DNA from: Luminiphilus sp. | GTDB taxonomy: Bacteria > Pseudomonadota > Gammaproteobacteria > Pseudomonadales > Halieaceae | Length of the DNA: 64,000 nt | Assembly (NCBI GenBank): GCA_029242325.1 | Contig: JAQWUD010000016.1 | Coordinates: 62,001-126,000 of the forward strand | Reading direction: 5' to 3' | Part shown: piece by piece, positions 39,072 through 47,572 of the stretch | How positions within the stretch are numbered: the first letter of the stretch is position 1 | Layout of the letters: each line of letters opens with the position of its first letter | The notes under the pieces: generated by a model | Seen by the model: the letters and a program-made list of their open reading frames with translations, nothing else | Told to the model about the DNA's origin: nothing | Database searches by the model: none | Translations under genes and position numbers: made by a program

Positions 39072-39100
39072 AGACTAGCGACTGCGCCAAAGCAGCGCAA
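39072..39100 (-). promoter_or_regulatory. Predicted promoter of rnpB
   Basis: Minus-strand -35 TTGCGC (39095-39100) and -10 TAGTCT (39072-39077) with a 17-base spacer. The expected start at about 39065 coincides with the 5' end deduced independently from helix P1. Confidence 0.55.
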
Positions 39101-39108
39101 GCACCGGT

Positions 39109-39939
39109 CTAGTCCTCGTTTTGCAGCAACAATTGATAAAGATCTCGCGCTCGTGCACCAGTCAAGTCAGCAACAATTGCAGCGGCACGCCGTGGCGGTA
39201 ATTCTGATGCAAGCTTTTCCAGCATAATGGCGGCATCGGAGCTGATATCACCTGCCTCCCTCTGGAACCCTCGCACGAGCAAAACAGCCTCTCCTCGCAG
39301 TTGGTTGGCGTCTGCTCGCACCCAATCTAACAGCGCCGTCAGACTGTTGCGCCGAATCGTTTCATGAGCCTTGGTCAACTCACGGCATAGGGTAGCTTCC
39401 CGGTCACCCAGCTCATCGACAAGCGAACCCAACGTGCTCACCAATCTTCTGGGCGATTCAAACATCACAAGTGTTGACTCCAGATATTTCATCGCGCGTA
39501 TGCGGCTAGATCTCTGCCCCGCCTTTGCTGGCAGGAATCCCTCGAAATGAAATCGGTCTGTGGGCAACCCCGATACGCTGAGAGCGGCCGTCACCGCACT
39601 CACTCCGGGGACAGGAATCACTGGCATGGCCTCGCCATGACAGGCCTCAACCAAGCGATAACCGGGGTCTGATACCAGCGGCGTTCCGGCGTCAGAAATC
39701 AGGGCCAGCGACGCCCCAGAGCGTAAATGACGCAAAAGCCTCTCAAGATCTCTCTTACCGCTATGGTCATGATAACTGACCAGCGGCGTGTCAATATCAA
39801 AATGATGCAGGAGGCGAGCGGAATGCCGAGTGTCTTCGGCTGCGATCAAATCCACCTCCCTCAGCGTCTCTATCGCACGAGAGGTAATGTCCCCAAGATG
39901 GCCTATTGGTGTAGCCACGATAAAAAGACATGCGGGCAC
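39109..39939 (-). CDS. rsmI: 16S rRNA (cytidine1402-2'-O)-methyltransferase
   Basis: 2'-O-methylates C1402 of 16S rRNA, partnering RsmH. The 276-residue SAM enzyme of the tetrapyrrole-methylase fold has LFIVATPIGHLGDIT, LIAAEDTRHSARLL, SDAGTPLVSDPG and PGVSAVTAAL. The start is GTG at 39939, eight bases after AGGAG; the longer ATG frame from 40011 would run into the divergent lpoA. It is divergent from lpoA and is followed by rnpB, a common gammaproteobacterial order. Confidence 0.93.
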   Translation of the reverse strand: MPACLFIVATPIGHLGDITSRAIETLREVDLIAAEDTRHSARLLHHFDIDTPLVSYHDHSGKRDLERLLRHLRSGASLALISDAGTPLVSDPGYRLVEACHGEAMPVIPVPGVSAVTAALSVSGLPTDRFHFEGFLPAKAGQRSSRIRAMKYLESTLVMFESPRRLVSTLGSLVDELGDREATLCRELTKAHETIRRNSLTALLDWVRADANQLRGEAVLLVRGFQREAGDISSDAAIMLEKLASELPPRRAAAIVADLTGARARDLYQLLLQNED

Positions 39940-40015
39940 TGGTATCACTCCTGAATGGGGCCATCCAAGCCCGGTTACAGCTATACTGCCGCGATGTGTC
40001 GAGCAGGTCATCCTC

Positions 40016-41764
40016 TTGTTATACGCTTCTCGTCAGTTTGAATCGCGCTCAACCCGCTGGTTGGGCGTAGTAGCGGTTTTGTTACTGACGGTCGCTGGCT
40101 GTGCGGCTCCTCCCTCTATCCCAGACAAGGAGAACGGCGAACCACCTCTGATCGAGACGCCCCCTACCCCCATCGAGGGTGAAGAACTGGATATGGCCAT
40201 CCTCTCCGGGGTATCCGAAGTCGCCAGAACAGAGTCTCTTTTGCTGGCCAGATATCATCGGAACAAAGCCCTGGCCAAAGGTCTCGACGCGTCCACATTG
40301 ATGGCGATTGACAGCCGTTTGGCTTGGTTCGAGGGCCAACTCACGCTGGCAGACGAATTGCTCAACACTCTGGGTACCGACAATTCGAATGTTATGCCAT
40401 TTGTGCGCAACGAACACGAGTATCGATCAGCTGCCGCGGGCCGCTGGCTCGCGGCAGCCGAGTACGCTTTTGAGACGGGGACTATCGAACGTAGCCCCGC
40501 TATCACTAATCCAATAAAAGATCGCATTTTCGGCTACCTGATGAGGGCGGACCGCGAGGACATATCACGCGAGCTCAAGCGAAAACTCGACTCAGAATGG
40601 CGCTATTGGCTCGAAATGCAGCAAGCCTATCGAGAAGGGCAATCTGCGCTGAAACTCTGGCGGCAAAATGCCCTCAGAAGTCAAATGTACACGAGCCTGC
40701 CTGATCACATCAATAAGTGGCTCGACAACGCCCCCCGTAAACACATGGTGGCAATGCTGCCTCTGGCAGGTGCATTAGAGGCTGCAGGCGAGGCGGTACT
40801 GGAGGGAATCGTCCAACAACTGTATTCACTCTATCCTGATCCCACGCGGCGCCCGCGCCTCAGTACATTGAATTCCACTGCATATGACAATGCGGCGGGT
40901 GCATATCGTGCGGCCTCTGAACACGACGCTGATCTCATCATCGGCCCGCTTACAAAAAAGGAGGTATCCGAGCTTGCGCAACTGGCGCAACTCCCCGTAC
41001 CCATTATTGCGCTGAACCAATCACCTTCTCTAGCTCAGTCAGCGTCGGCGAACTGGATGAGTTTCAGTCTCGCGCCAGAAGATGAGGCCCAGCAGATAGC
41101 CGAGGAAGCCTTCGGTCGCGCCTGCCGCAACGCGATCGTGATCTCTGGCGCCGATGAGCGAGGAGGAAGGCTGCTCAGTGCTTTTGGTCAGCGCTGGGCC
41201 CATCTTGGCGGAAAAATCCGTGGCCAACTGATTATCGAGGAGCTTTCTGAGGCCAACGAATTGCTGGGGCAGTTACTGGGATCAGGCTCAAGTGATCAGC
41301 GTATTGGCGCCATTGAGAAAGCATTTGATCTCCCAGTTGATTCGAGAGGGCGCGGTCGGAGCGACTTCGAGTGCATCTTTATGCTGGCCAGTGACCCGAC
41401 TACCGCGAGAGCCTGGAGGCCCCTGCTCATTTTTCATATGACCGGCAATACGCCCGTCTACGCCACGTCCGGAATCAATGACGGCATTGATAATGCGCGC
41501 AACCGCGACCTCAACGGCGTGCTATTCATAGAGGCTCCCGCCATGCTCCCACCTCATGCGCCTGATAGATTGACCCGCCTGAGGGCACTCGGCAACGATG
41601 CAGTGTTGTTAAGCCAGCACTGGCATCAGGCGCTTGCCACCGACAATTGGTTGATTCAAGGTCGAACGGGAGTCCTGCGGCGGAAATCCAATGGAAGCAT
41701 CGAGAGAGTCTCGGATCTGGCCACTTTTGATGGCGCCAAGGTCCGTCACGCTGGTGTACGGTGA
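40016..41764 (+). CDS. lpoA: Penicillin-binding-protein activator LpoA (LppC lipoprotein)
   Basis: Outer-membrane lipoprotein that stimulates PBP1A from outside the peptidoglycan layer. From TTG 40016 the protein has 582 residues: a signal peptide with lipobox TVAGC (Cys29), a helical TPR-like N-domain, and a C-terminal periplasmic-binding-protein-like domain (from about residue 250, with HMVAMLPLAGALEAAG and DLIIGPLTKKEV). The start is not certain: longer in-frame ATGs (from 39830) would read through the rsmI start and hide the signal peptide. Neighbours yraN, diaA and dolP match the E. coli yraMNOP order. Confidence 0.88.
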   Translation: MLYASRQFESRSTRWLGVVAVLLLTVAGCAAPPSIPDKENGEPPLIETPPTPIEGEELDMAILSGVSEVARTESLLLARYHRNKALAKGLDASTLMAIDSRLAWFEGQLTLADELLNTLGTDNSNVMPFVRNEHEYRSAAAGRWLAAAEYAFETGTIERSPAITNPIKDRIFGYLMRADREDISRELKRKLDSEWRYWLEMQQAYREGQSALKLWRQNALRSQMYTSLPDHINKWLDNAPRKHMVAMLPLAGALEAAGEAVLEGIVQQLYSLYPDPTRRPRLSTLNSTAYDNAAGAYRAASEHDADLIIGPLTKKEVSELAQLAQLPVPIIALNQSPSLAQSASANWMSFSLAPEDEAQQIAEEAFGRACRNAIVISGADERGGRLLSAFGQRWAHLGGKIRGQLIIEELSEANELLGQLLGSGSSDQRIGAIEKAFDLPVDSRGRGRSDFECIFMLASDPTTARAWRPLLIFHMTGNTPVYATSGINDGIDNARNRDLNGVLFIEAPAMLPPHAPDRLTRLRALGNDAVLLSQHWHQALATDNWLIQGRTGVLRRKSNGSIERVSDLATFDGAKVRHAGVR

Positions 41765-41792
41765 TACACAACAAGATACATGTGACGACTCG

Positions 41793-42143
41793 ATGCGAAC
41801 GATTGGCCTGCTATGGGAGCAGCGTGCGGAACAATTTCTCGCCAGCAAGGGCCTCTCGCTGGTGGCGCGGAATTATACGGCCCGCTGCGGCGAGATCGAT
41901 CTGATCATGTGCGAGCGCGACGTATTGGTATTTGTCGAGGTGCGATACCGGACACACCACCGCTTCAGTAGCGCCATCAACAGTATCCAGCGCTGCAAGC
42001 AGGCCAAGCTGAAAAAGTGTGCCGCACTTTTTCTGCAGCATCATTCGGCCTGGTCTGAAAAACCTTGTCGGTTTGATGTAATCGCTTATGATTCCACCGG
42101 ATCGAGAGAGCACCCACTCTGGATTAGGGCGGCTTTTGATTGA
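41793..42143 (+). CDS. yraN: YraN/UPF0102 family nuclease-fold protein
   Basis: Small protein of 116 residues of the UPF0102 family with a restriction-endonuclease-like fold. The core GEIDLIMCERDVLVFVEVRYR has the conserved Asp...Glu-x-Arg-like acidic residues. Function is unknown; a link to DNA processing has been suggested. I start at ATG 41793, which aligns GLLWEQRAEQFL with E. coli YraN; earlier ATGs at 41691 and 41730 would overlap lpoA. Located between lpoA and a DiaA-like gene. Confidence 0.82.
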   Translation: MRTIGLLWEQRAEQFLASKGLSLVARNYTARCGEIDLIMCERDVLVFVEVRYRTHHRFSSAINSIQRCKQAKLKKCAALFLQHHSAWSEKPCRFDVIAYDSTGSREHPLWIRAAFD

Positions 42144-42149
42144 TGACAC

Positions 42150-42725
42150 ATGGTTAAGGGTAAAAACGAAAGCGTGGACACCTACCCCATTATCGCCAAC
42201 TTTTTCCGAAAGCAGTTGGAACACACCAGTCTCTCAGTAGACAGCATAGCTGAGGGAATTGCACAGGCAGCCCAACTGTGCGCAGAGGCGATACTGGCTG
42301 AAAAAAAATTGTTCAGTACTGGATTGGCTTCAGACTGTTCCAGCGCGGTGGCGCTGGCAGGTCTGCTCCAGCGGGGGATATTACGGGAACGACCGAGCCT
42401 GCCGGTTGTAGAACTGGCTGAGCACCACATCGATTCCGTTGACACCGGCACACTATGGGCCAGCCAACAGATTCAGGCACTAGGGCAGGCGGGTGATGTA
42501 GCGATTATTTTTGCGTTGGCGCTGAGCGAGTCAGATATTCAACGATTTCACTTATCAGCCGAGGATCGTCAGGTCACGGCAATATGGGTAGGGCAACGCG
42601 GTCCTGGGCTCAGTATCTCCTCTGGGGATGAGACCATCGAATCGCTACTTACGCTAAACTACAGTATTGCTATTTGCTTGGCGCGATTAATTGAAACCTA
42701 TACTTTTGGACCAGTGGAGGATTGA
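42150..42725 (+). CDS. Divergent SIS-domain protein in the DiaA position
   Basis: A 191-residue sugar-isomerase (SIS) fold protein located where diaA (DnaA initiator-associating protein) lies in E. coli. The fold skeleton is recognisable (AAQLCAEAILAEKKLFSTG..., then RPSLPVVELAE, QALGQAGDVAIIFALA). The phosphosugar-loop glycines/serines GNGxSA are replaced by GLASDCSS, and the later STRGNS motif by ALALSES, so catalysis or sugar binding like GmhA is unlikely. It could still be a DnaA-binding tetramer. I annotate it by position and fold only. ATG 42150 or GTG 42174 could be the start. Confidence 0.65.
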   Translation: MVKGKNESVDTYPIIANFFRKQLEHTSLSVDSIAEGIAQAAQLCAEAILAEKKLFSTGLASDCSSAVALAGLLQRGILRERPSLPVVELAEHHIDSVDTGTLWASQQIQALGQAGDVAIIFALALSESDIQRFHLSAEDRQVTAIWVGQRGPGLSISSGDETIESLLTLNYSIAICLARLIETYTFGPVED

Positions 42726-42728
42726 CCC

Positions 42729-43316
42729 ATGCGGCAACTAGCGGCCCTACTCACTTTAAGCCTCTCTCTTGCGAGCGTTACCGGTTGCGGCGCCATTATG
42801 TCCAGCGCAGGAGCTGGACCCATCGAGGAGGACGATGGCGAGCGTACCTTCGCGCAACAAGTCGCTGATGAGAGCGTTGAGACGAAGGCGAAAGTCAATA
42901 TCAATGCGGCCAGCGAAGGCTACAAAGACGCTCACTTAACCATCGTCTCCTATAACGGATTTGTTCTGCTGGCCGGTCAGGTCCCATCGGAAGAACTCAA
43001 AACATTGGCGGCTGATGTGGTCCGCGACCTGGAGGATGTCCGAAGAATCTATAACGAGCTGGAAGTAGGCGCGGCAGCCGGTGCTAGCGCTTATACCAAC
43101 GACACTTGGATCACTACGCAAGTAAAATCGAAACTGCTGGCCAGCGCCGACACACCGGGAACGCGGGTGAAAGTCGTTACCGAGAATGGCGTGGTCTACC
43201 TTATGGGACTGCTCAACGAGGCTGAGGCTGAACGGGTAGCATTGGAAGCCGCTGAAGTGCGCGGCACTGAGCGCATCGTAAAGCTCTTTGAGATCATTCC
43301 CGCTCCCGCTATTTGA
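42729..43316 (+). CDS. dolP: Dual-BON-domain outer-membrane lipoprotein DolP (YraP)
   Basis: Lipoprotein of 195 residues that supports outer-membrane integrity and BAM activity at division sites. It has a signal peptide with lipobox SVTGC (Cys20) and two BON domains (about 53-115 and 125-190) with the typical GxVxxxxxLxG pattern (NGFVLLAGQVPSE and NGVVYLMGLLNEAE). It ends the lpoA-yraN-diaA-dolP operon. Its 3' end overlaps the convergent sspB by eight bases. Confidence 0.92.
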   Translation: MRQLAALLTLSLSLASVTGCGAIMSSAGAGPIEEDDGERTFAQQVADESVETKAKVNINAASEGYKDAHLTIVSYNGFVLLAGQVPSEELKTLAADVVRDLEDVRRIYNELEVGAAAGASAYTNDTWITTQVKSKLLASADTPGTRVKVVTENGVVYLMGLLNEAEAERVALEAAEVRGTERIVKLFEIIPAPAI

Positions 43317-43683
43317 CCACCTTGAGACTGGGTTTTGTTCGACCCGGCGGGGGCTCAGGCGGGTCATCCGTTTCGCTGCCACCTTCGAAGACCATCCCCT
43401 GACCGTTTTCCCGAGCATAAATACCCAAAATCGCGATGGTGGGCACAGCGATATCGGTAGCGACACCTTCAAACCGGCCATTGAAAAATATCAGGTCGTT
43501 GCCCAGTTCGAGCCCAACCACCGCACTCGGGGACACATTCAGGACGATCTGCCCATCTTTCACATACGCAGGGGGCACTGACACTCCCTCTACGTTGGCA
43601 TCAACAAGAAGATGCGGCGTACATCCGTTATCCACTATCCAGTCGTAAATGGCGCGGATGATATAGGGCCGACTGGAGTTCAA
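43309..43683 (-). CDS. sspB: ClpXP specificity-enhancing factor SspB
   Basis: Adaptor that delivers ssrA-tagged proteins to ClpXP. The 124-residue protein has the SspB peptide-binding fold (PYIIRAIYDWIVDNGCTPHLLVD, QIVLNVSPSA, FFNGRFEGVATDIAVP), a flexible acidic/proline linker, and the C-terminal ClpX-docking tail PSLKVVK. It follows sspA by 14 bases. Its end overlaps the convergent dolP. Confidence 0.95.
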   Translation of the reverse strand: MNSSRPYIIRAIYDWIVDNGCTPHLLVDANVEGVSVPPAYVKDGQIVLNVSPSAVVGLELGNDLIFFNGRFEGVATDIAVPTIAILGIYARENGQGMVFEGGSETDDPPEPPPGRTKPSLKVVK

Positions 43684-43697
43684 GGGGAATGGCGACC

Positions 43698-44345
43698 TTA
43701 CGGGCGCATCTCCCGCTCCTGAATCGAGAGACTTTCCTGAAATGCCTCCCGGTTAAACAGTCGATCCATGTAGTCAAACAAGGGTTTGGATTGTTTGCTG
43801 GGTCGAATATCGACGCCCAGCGATGGCAAACGCCACAGAATTGGCGCCACGCAACAGTCCACAAGCGAGAATTCATCGCTCATAAAGAAATGCTTCTCGG
43901 CAAAGATGGGCGCCACTGCAACCAAACTTTCCTTGAGCTCCTTGGTAGATTTTTTCACCACATTGTCGCTCCGTGATGACTGTATCGCATCCACCAGGAC
44001 AGCCCAATCACGCTCTATGCGATACACAAAGAGCCGACTCTCGGCTCTGGCAACGGGATAAACAGGCAGTAATGGCGGATGCGGAAAGCGCTCATCCAAG
44101 TATTCCATCATCACTTTCGATTCATACAGCACGAGTTCTCGATCAACAAGCGTGGGCATCGTGTTATAGGGATTCAGGTCCCCCAGCTCCGCCGGGACAG
44201 CACCTGTTTCAGATTCCACTAACTCCACGGTCACGCCCTTCTCAGCCAGCACCACCCGCACTCGGTGGCTATAGTGGCTGGAGTTATCAGAGAACAACGT
44301 CATTGAGGACCGCTTGGATACGATCCCTGAGGCATCATCAGGCAT
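43698..44345 (-). CDS. sspA: Stringent starvation protein A
   Basis: GST-fold RNA-polymerase-associated protein that helps stationary-phase and stress transcription. The 215-residue protein aligns with E. coli SspA from KRSSMTLFS, through HRVRVVLAEKGV, to the conserved surface PHP (DERFPHPPLLP). I prefer ATG 44345, which gives this N-terminus; ATG 44303 or 44387 are alternatives. It follows the cytochrome gene and precedes sspB. Confidence 0.94.
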   Translation of the reverse strand: MPDDASGIVSKRSSMTLFSDNSSHYSHRVRVVLAEKGVTVELVESETGAVPAELGDLNPYNTMPTLVDRELVLYESKVMMEYLDERFPHPPLLPVYPVARAESRLFVYRIERDWAVLVDAIQSSRSDNVVKKSTKELKESLVAVAPIFAEKHFFMSDEFSLVDCCVAPILWRLPSLGVDIRPSKQSKPLFDYMDRLFNREAFQESLSIQEREMRP

Positions 44346-44426
44346 AGGTTTTCTACTGGCTATGGGGTGGCATAGTTTACCACTCAAATGAGGACGAAGG
44401 ACGCCCCCCGGAATGTTACCGTGCTT

Positions 44427-46430
44427 TTAGTGCACATCCTTCCAGTATTCGCGGTTCAGTAACCACGCAAAAATGAAGAAAACGACCAAGAACAACAAAA
44501 CATACGTGCCTATACGAATCCGGTCGGCTTTGTACGGCTCCGCAGTATAGGCAAGAAAATTGACCAAATCGTACATCGCGCCGTCAAATTGCTGCGGCGA
44601 CATGGCTCCTGCAGACACCATCTCCATCGACGCGCACGATTCTACTTTGGTTGCTGTAACGCCAGACGCATCGAAACATGCCGACAATCCTTGAAGCTCC
44701 ATCAAGACATGCGGCATACCCACGTTGGGATAGACACGATTATTAACGCCATAAGGTCGCAAATCGTCCTGATAGAAAGCTCGCAGGTAAGTGTAAAGCC
44801 ACTCTGGCTGCCGTGCTCGTGAAATCAGCGTGAGATCAGGAGGCGCAGCGCCAAACCATGTTTTGGCTTCTCCCTTGTCCATGCTATTCGACATCAGGGA
44901 ACCCAGCTTAATCTCGGGGTCAAACACCAGATTGGCCTTGTAAAGATCTTCCGGAATACCTAGATCACGCGCAACGCGATTGTGGCGGGAGTACTGCAAG
45001 GAGTGACACCCCATGCAGTAGTTGGCGTACAAGGCTGCACCTCGCTGCAATGAGGGTTTATCAGTGTCATCTGCCTCAAAGACATCACAAGGCATCGTGC
45101 CACAGTTGTAGGCGGATTCAGCGCCCACCACCTTAAGTGGCAGAGCGGCCAGGGCACCCACAATCACCAACGTCCCCACGCTCTTCCAAAATCCCATGCC
45201 GCCATCCATTGTGACGCGCTCGGGCTCAGGTTTTGTGCGGTCCAGTCGAGACCACCAGGGCATGGCGAGGAAGAACAAAAAGTAGTAAATCGTGCAGATT
45301 TGAGCCAACACCGTGCGCTCGGGGGTGGGGGACTTCACACCCAGCACACCGAGGATGATAAAAGACGCCACGAACACAAGCAGCATGACGCGGTTCAACA
45401 AGCCTCTGTAGCGCCAAGATCGCACCGGGTTGCGATCCAACCATGGCAGCGCAAATGGGATCACCACAGATACGGCGAAGAACACAAAGCCCCAAAACTT
45501 GTCCGGGACCGCCCGCAACACCGAGTAGAACGGAGTGAAGTACCAGACTGGCGCAATGTGATCTGGGGTCTTCAGGTTATTCGCTTCCTCGAAGTTGGCG
45601 AACTCAAGAAAATATCCAGACATTTCGGGGGCAAAGAAAATGACGCCACAAAAGAAGAATAAAAATACTGCGATGCCCTGCACATCGTGCACAGAGTAGT
45701 AGGGATGGAACTTGATGCCGTCCAGTGGCACACCATCCGGCCCCTTGTTCTTCTTGATCTCTACGCCGTCGGGATTGTTCGACCCCACCTCATGCAGCGC
45801 CAGAATATGTAACACCACCAGCGCCAGTAGGACGATGGGCAATGCCACAACATGCAGCGCAAAGAAGCGGTTCAGGGTGATACCCGATAACAGATAATCG
45901 CCGCGGATCCAGGTGACGATGTCCTCACCCACGACTGGAATGGCCCCGAACAGAGAAATAATGACCTGCGCACCCCAATAAGACATTTGGCCCCAGGGCA
46001 ACACGTAGCCCACAAAAGCCTCTGCCATCAGGACGACAAAAATGAGCATGCCAAAAATCCAGATCAATTCTCTAGGCTTTTTGTAGGACCCGTACATCAA
46101 GGCCCGCATCATGTGCAGGTAAACCACGATGAAGAATGCCGATGCCCCCGTTGAGTGCATATAGCGAAGTAACCACCCGTAATCCACGTCACGCATGATG
46201 TATTCGACGGACGCAAAAGCCTCCTCCGCTGAAGGGGTGTAATTCATCGTCAGCCAAATGCCGGTCAGCAATTGATTGACAAGAACCAGCAAAGAGAAGA
46301 CCCCAAAGAAATACCACAGGTTAAAATTTTTGGGCGCGTAGTACTCGCCCATGTGCGTATTCCACGCACGCGTCACAGGCAGACGCGCGTCTATCCAGGT
46401 GACTAGCCCTGTGAGTGCCTTTTCCATCAC
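44427..46430 (-). CDS. Fused cytochrome b - cytochrome c1 of the bc1 complex
   Basis: One uninterrupted 667-residue frame encodes both haem subunits of ubiquinol:cytochrome c reductase. Residues 1-405 are cytochrome b, with haem ligands H92/H106 and H193/H208 and the Qo motif as PVWY (294-297) rather than PEWY. At about 406-438 comes a signal-peptide-like segment ending VVGA-ES, then cytochrome c1 with the haem site CMGCH (472-476), the ligand loop GMPH and a C-terminal anchor (640-660). This recalls the rhizobial fbcH polyprotein, which is cut into two chains. ATG 45209 near the junction could also allow internal start. The Rieske gene overlaps just upstream. Confidence 0.92.
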   Translation of the reverse strand: MMEKALTGLVTWIDARLPVTRAWNTHMGEYYAPKNFNLWYFFGVFSLLVLVNQLLTGIWLTMNYTPSAEEAFASVEYIMRDVDYGWLLRYMHSTGASAFFIVVYLHMMRALMYGSYKKPRELIWIFGMLIFVVLMAEAFVGYVLPWGQMSYWGAQVIISLFGAIPVVGEDIVTWIRGDYLLSGITLNRFFALHVVALPIVLLALVVLHILALHEVGSNNPDGVEIKKNKGPDGVPLDGIKFHPYYSVHDVQGIAVFLFFFCGVIFFAPEMSGYFLEFANFEEANNLKTPDHIAPVWYFTPFYSVLRAVPDKFWGFVFFAVSVVIPFALPWLDRNPVRSWRYRGLLNRVMLLVFVASFIILGVLGVKSPTPERTVLAQICTIYYFLFFLAMPWWSRLDRTKPEPERVTMDGGMGFWKSVGTLVIVGALAALPLKVVGAESAYNCGTMPCDVFEADDTDKPSLQRGAALYANYCMGCHSLQYSRHNRVARDLGIPEDLYKANLVFDPEIKLGSLMSNSMDKGEAKTWFGAAPPDLTLISRARQPEWLYTYLRAFYQDDLRPYGVNNRVYPNVGMPHVLMELQGLSACFDASGVTATKVESCASMEMVSAGAMSPQQFDGAMYDLVNFLAYTAEPYKADRIRIGTYVLLFLVVFFIFAWLLNREYWKDVH

Positions 46431-47047
46431 ACTACCTCCGCGTCAACGCCGATAACCACTACGTTATCGCTCTCAAATGAATAAGGGGGGATCTCCAAAT
46501 TATCCGAAGCAGGAACGCCTTTGTATACGCGCCCGGCGAGATCAAATTTCGACCCATGGCAAGGGCAAAAGAAGCCGCCCAGCCAATCGTCTCCACCCAT
46601 ATCCGCGGCACCAACTTCCGGCCGAAATTTAGGTGCGCACCCCAAATGCGTGCACAGCCCCACCAACACCAAGAATTCCTCATTCAGAGCACGGCCCTCG
46701 CCCGCAATGTATGCTGGCTGAGCCGACCCTTCAGACTGCGGGTCCTTAAGCTCGTCATTCAATTTCGCCAGCCCTGCCACCTGATCAGGCGTTCGGCGCA
46801 AGACATAAACGGGCTTCCCTCGCCACTCAATAACAATCATCTGGCCCGGTTCAAGCTTGCTGATGTCTGCACGCACGGGCGCTCCCGCTGCCTTGGCTTT
46901 CTCAGAGGGGCTCCACGAGCCCAGGAATGGCACGGCCACTCCAGCTACACCCCCCAACCCTACAGCCGACGTCGCAGCGGTCAGGAAACGACGGCGAGTT
47001 TGATTATTGCCAGAATGGGGTTGATGCGAGTCAGATTGGTCAGTCAT
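46427..47047 (-). CDS. petA: Ubiquinol-cytochrome c reductase Rieske iron-sulfur subunit
   Basis: Passes electrons from ubiquinol to cytochrome c1 via a 2Fe-2S cluster. The 206-residue protein has a twin-arginine leader/anchor (TRRRFLTAATSAVG, 18-31), then the Rieske ligands C132-T-H134 (CTHLGC) and C161-P-C-H164 (CPCHGS), with C137 and C163 as the conserved disulfide. Its end overlaps the cytochrome b-c1 gene by four bases. A 29-codon frame overlaps its start (see findings). Confidence 0.96.
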   Translation of the reverse strand: MTDQSDSHQPHSGNNQTRRRFLTAATSAVGLGGVAGVAVPFLGSWSPSEKAKAAGAPVRADISKLEPGQMIVIEWRGKPVYVLRRTPDQVAGLAKLNDELKDPQSEGSAQPAYIAGEGRALNEEFLVLVGLCTHLGCAPKFRPEVGAADMGGDDWLGGFFCPCHGSKFDLAGRVYKGVPASDNLEIPPYSFESDNVVVIGVDAEVV

Positions 47048-47248
47048 ATTGGCGCGTCTCCGGGTTCACCAACAGGGCCTGTGCGGGCAGCATCTCCTTT
47101 TGGATAGCCGCACCACGACTGTCAGCCATGGTATGTAAGATGAATTCAGGGCGCGAAGTGTAATGGTCGCGCTCTCCGCCAGCAAGTTGAATTACGTTTC
47201 GGGAACCAGCAAGGATCAATCAGAATGAGATAGTGGCGGGAATTGTGC

Positions 47249-47572
47249 CTAGGTTGGGTGCGCAAAACCATTGACTAGCAAGACCCCCGCAGCGATCAGC
47301 ACTAGGCCCAATATCGCCCGCCACTCAAGCGACTGCTCGAATACCAGATAACCAAACAACGTAATGAGGAAAATGCCGAGGCCAGACCACGTCGCATAAA
47401 CCACCGCTAAGGGCAACGCATTAAGAGCATGGGTAAGACAGTAAAACGAGGCCCCGTAGCAGCTAATTAAGGCGGCAGTGGGCAGGGCGCGGGAAAAATT
47501 CTGGCTCACCGGCAACAACAAGGTGCCTGCGACCTCCAGTGCCACAGCAACCAATAGGTAAAAATAGTGCAT
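47249..47572 (-). CDS. Small multidrug resistance (SMR) family transporter
   Basis: Four-helix membrane protein of 107 residues. The essential charge is Glu13 (VALEVAGT) in helix 1, and Trp62 (YATWSGLG) matches W63 of EmrE. Helices run about 3-20, 32-50, 57-76 and 84-104. The ATG at 47572 has the strong site GGAGAGG; a longer frame from 47698 is rejected. Members export quaternary cations, guanidinium or polyamines; substrate unknown. It sits alone between rpsI and petA, downstream of the rpsI terminator, where most relatives have nothing. Confidence 0.85.
   Translation of the reverse strand: MHYFYLLVAVALEVAGTLLLPVSQNFSRALPTAALISCYGASFYCLTHALNALPLAVVYATWSGLGIFLITLFGYLVFEQSLEWRAILGLVLIAAGVLLVNGFAHPT

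Noticed and set aside
38758-39090. Open frames on both strands (99 and 67 codons) at 38758-39090.
   Set aside because: They lie entirely inside RNase P RNA, whose conserved sequence and P1 helix explain the region.
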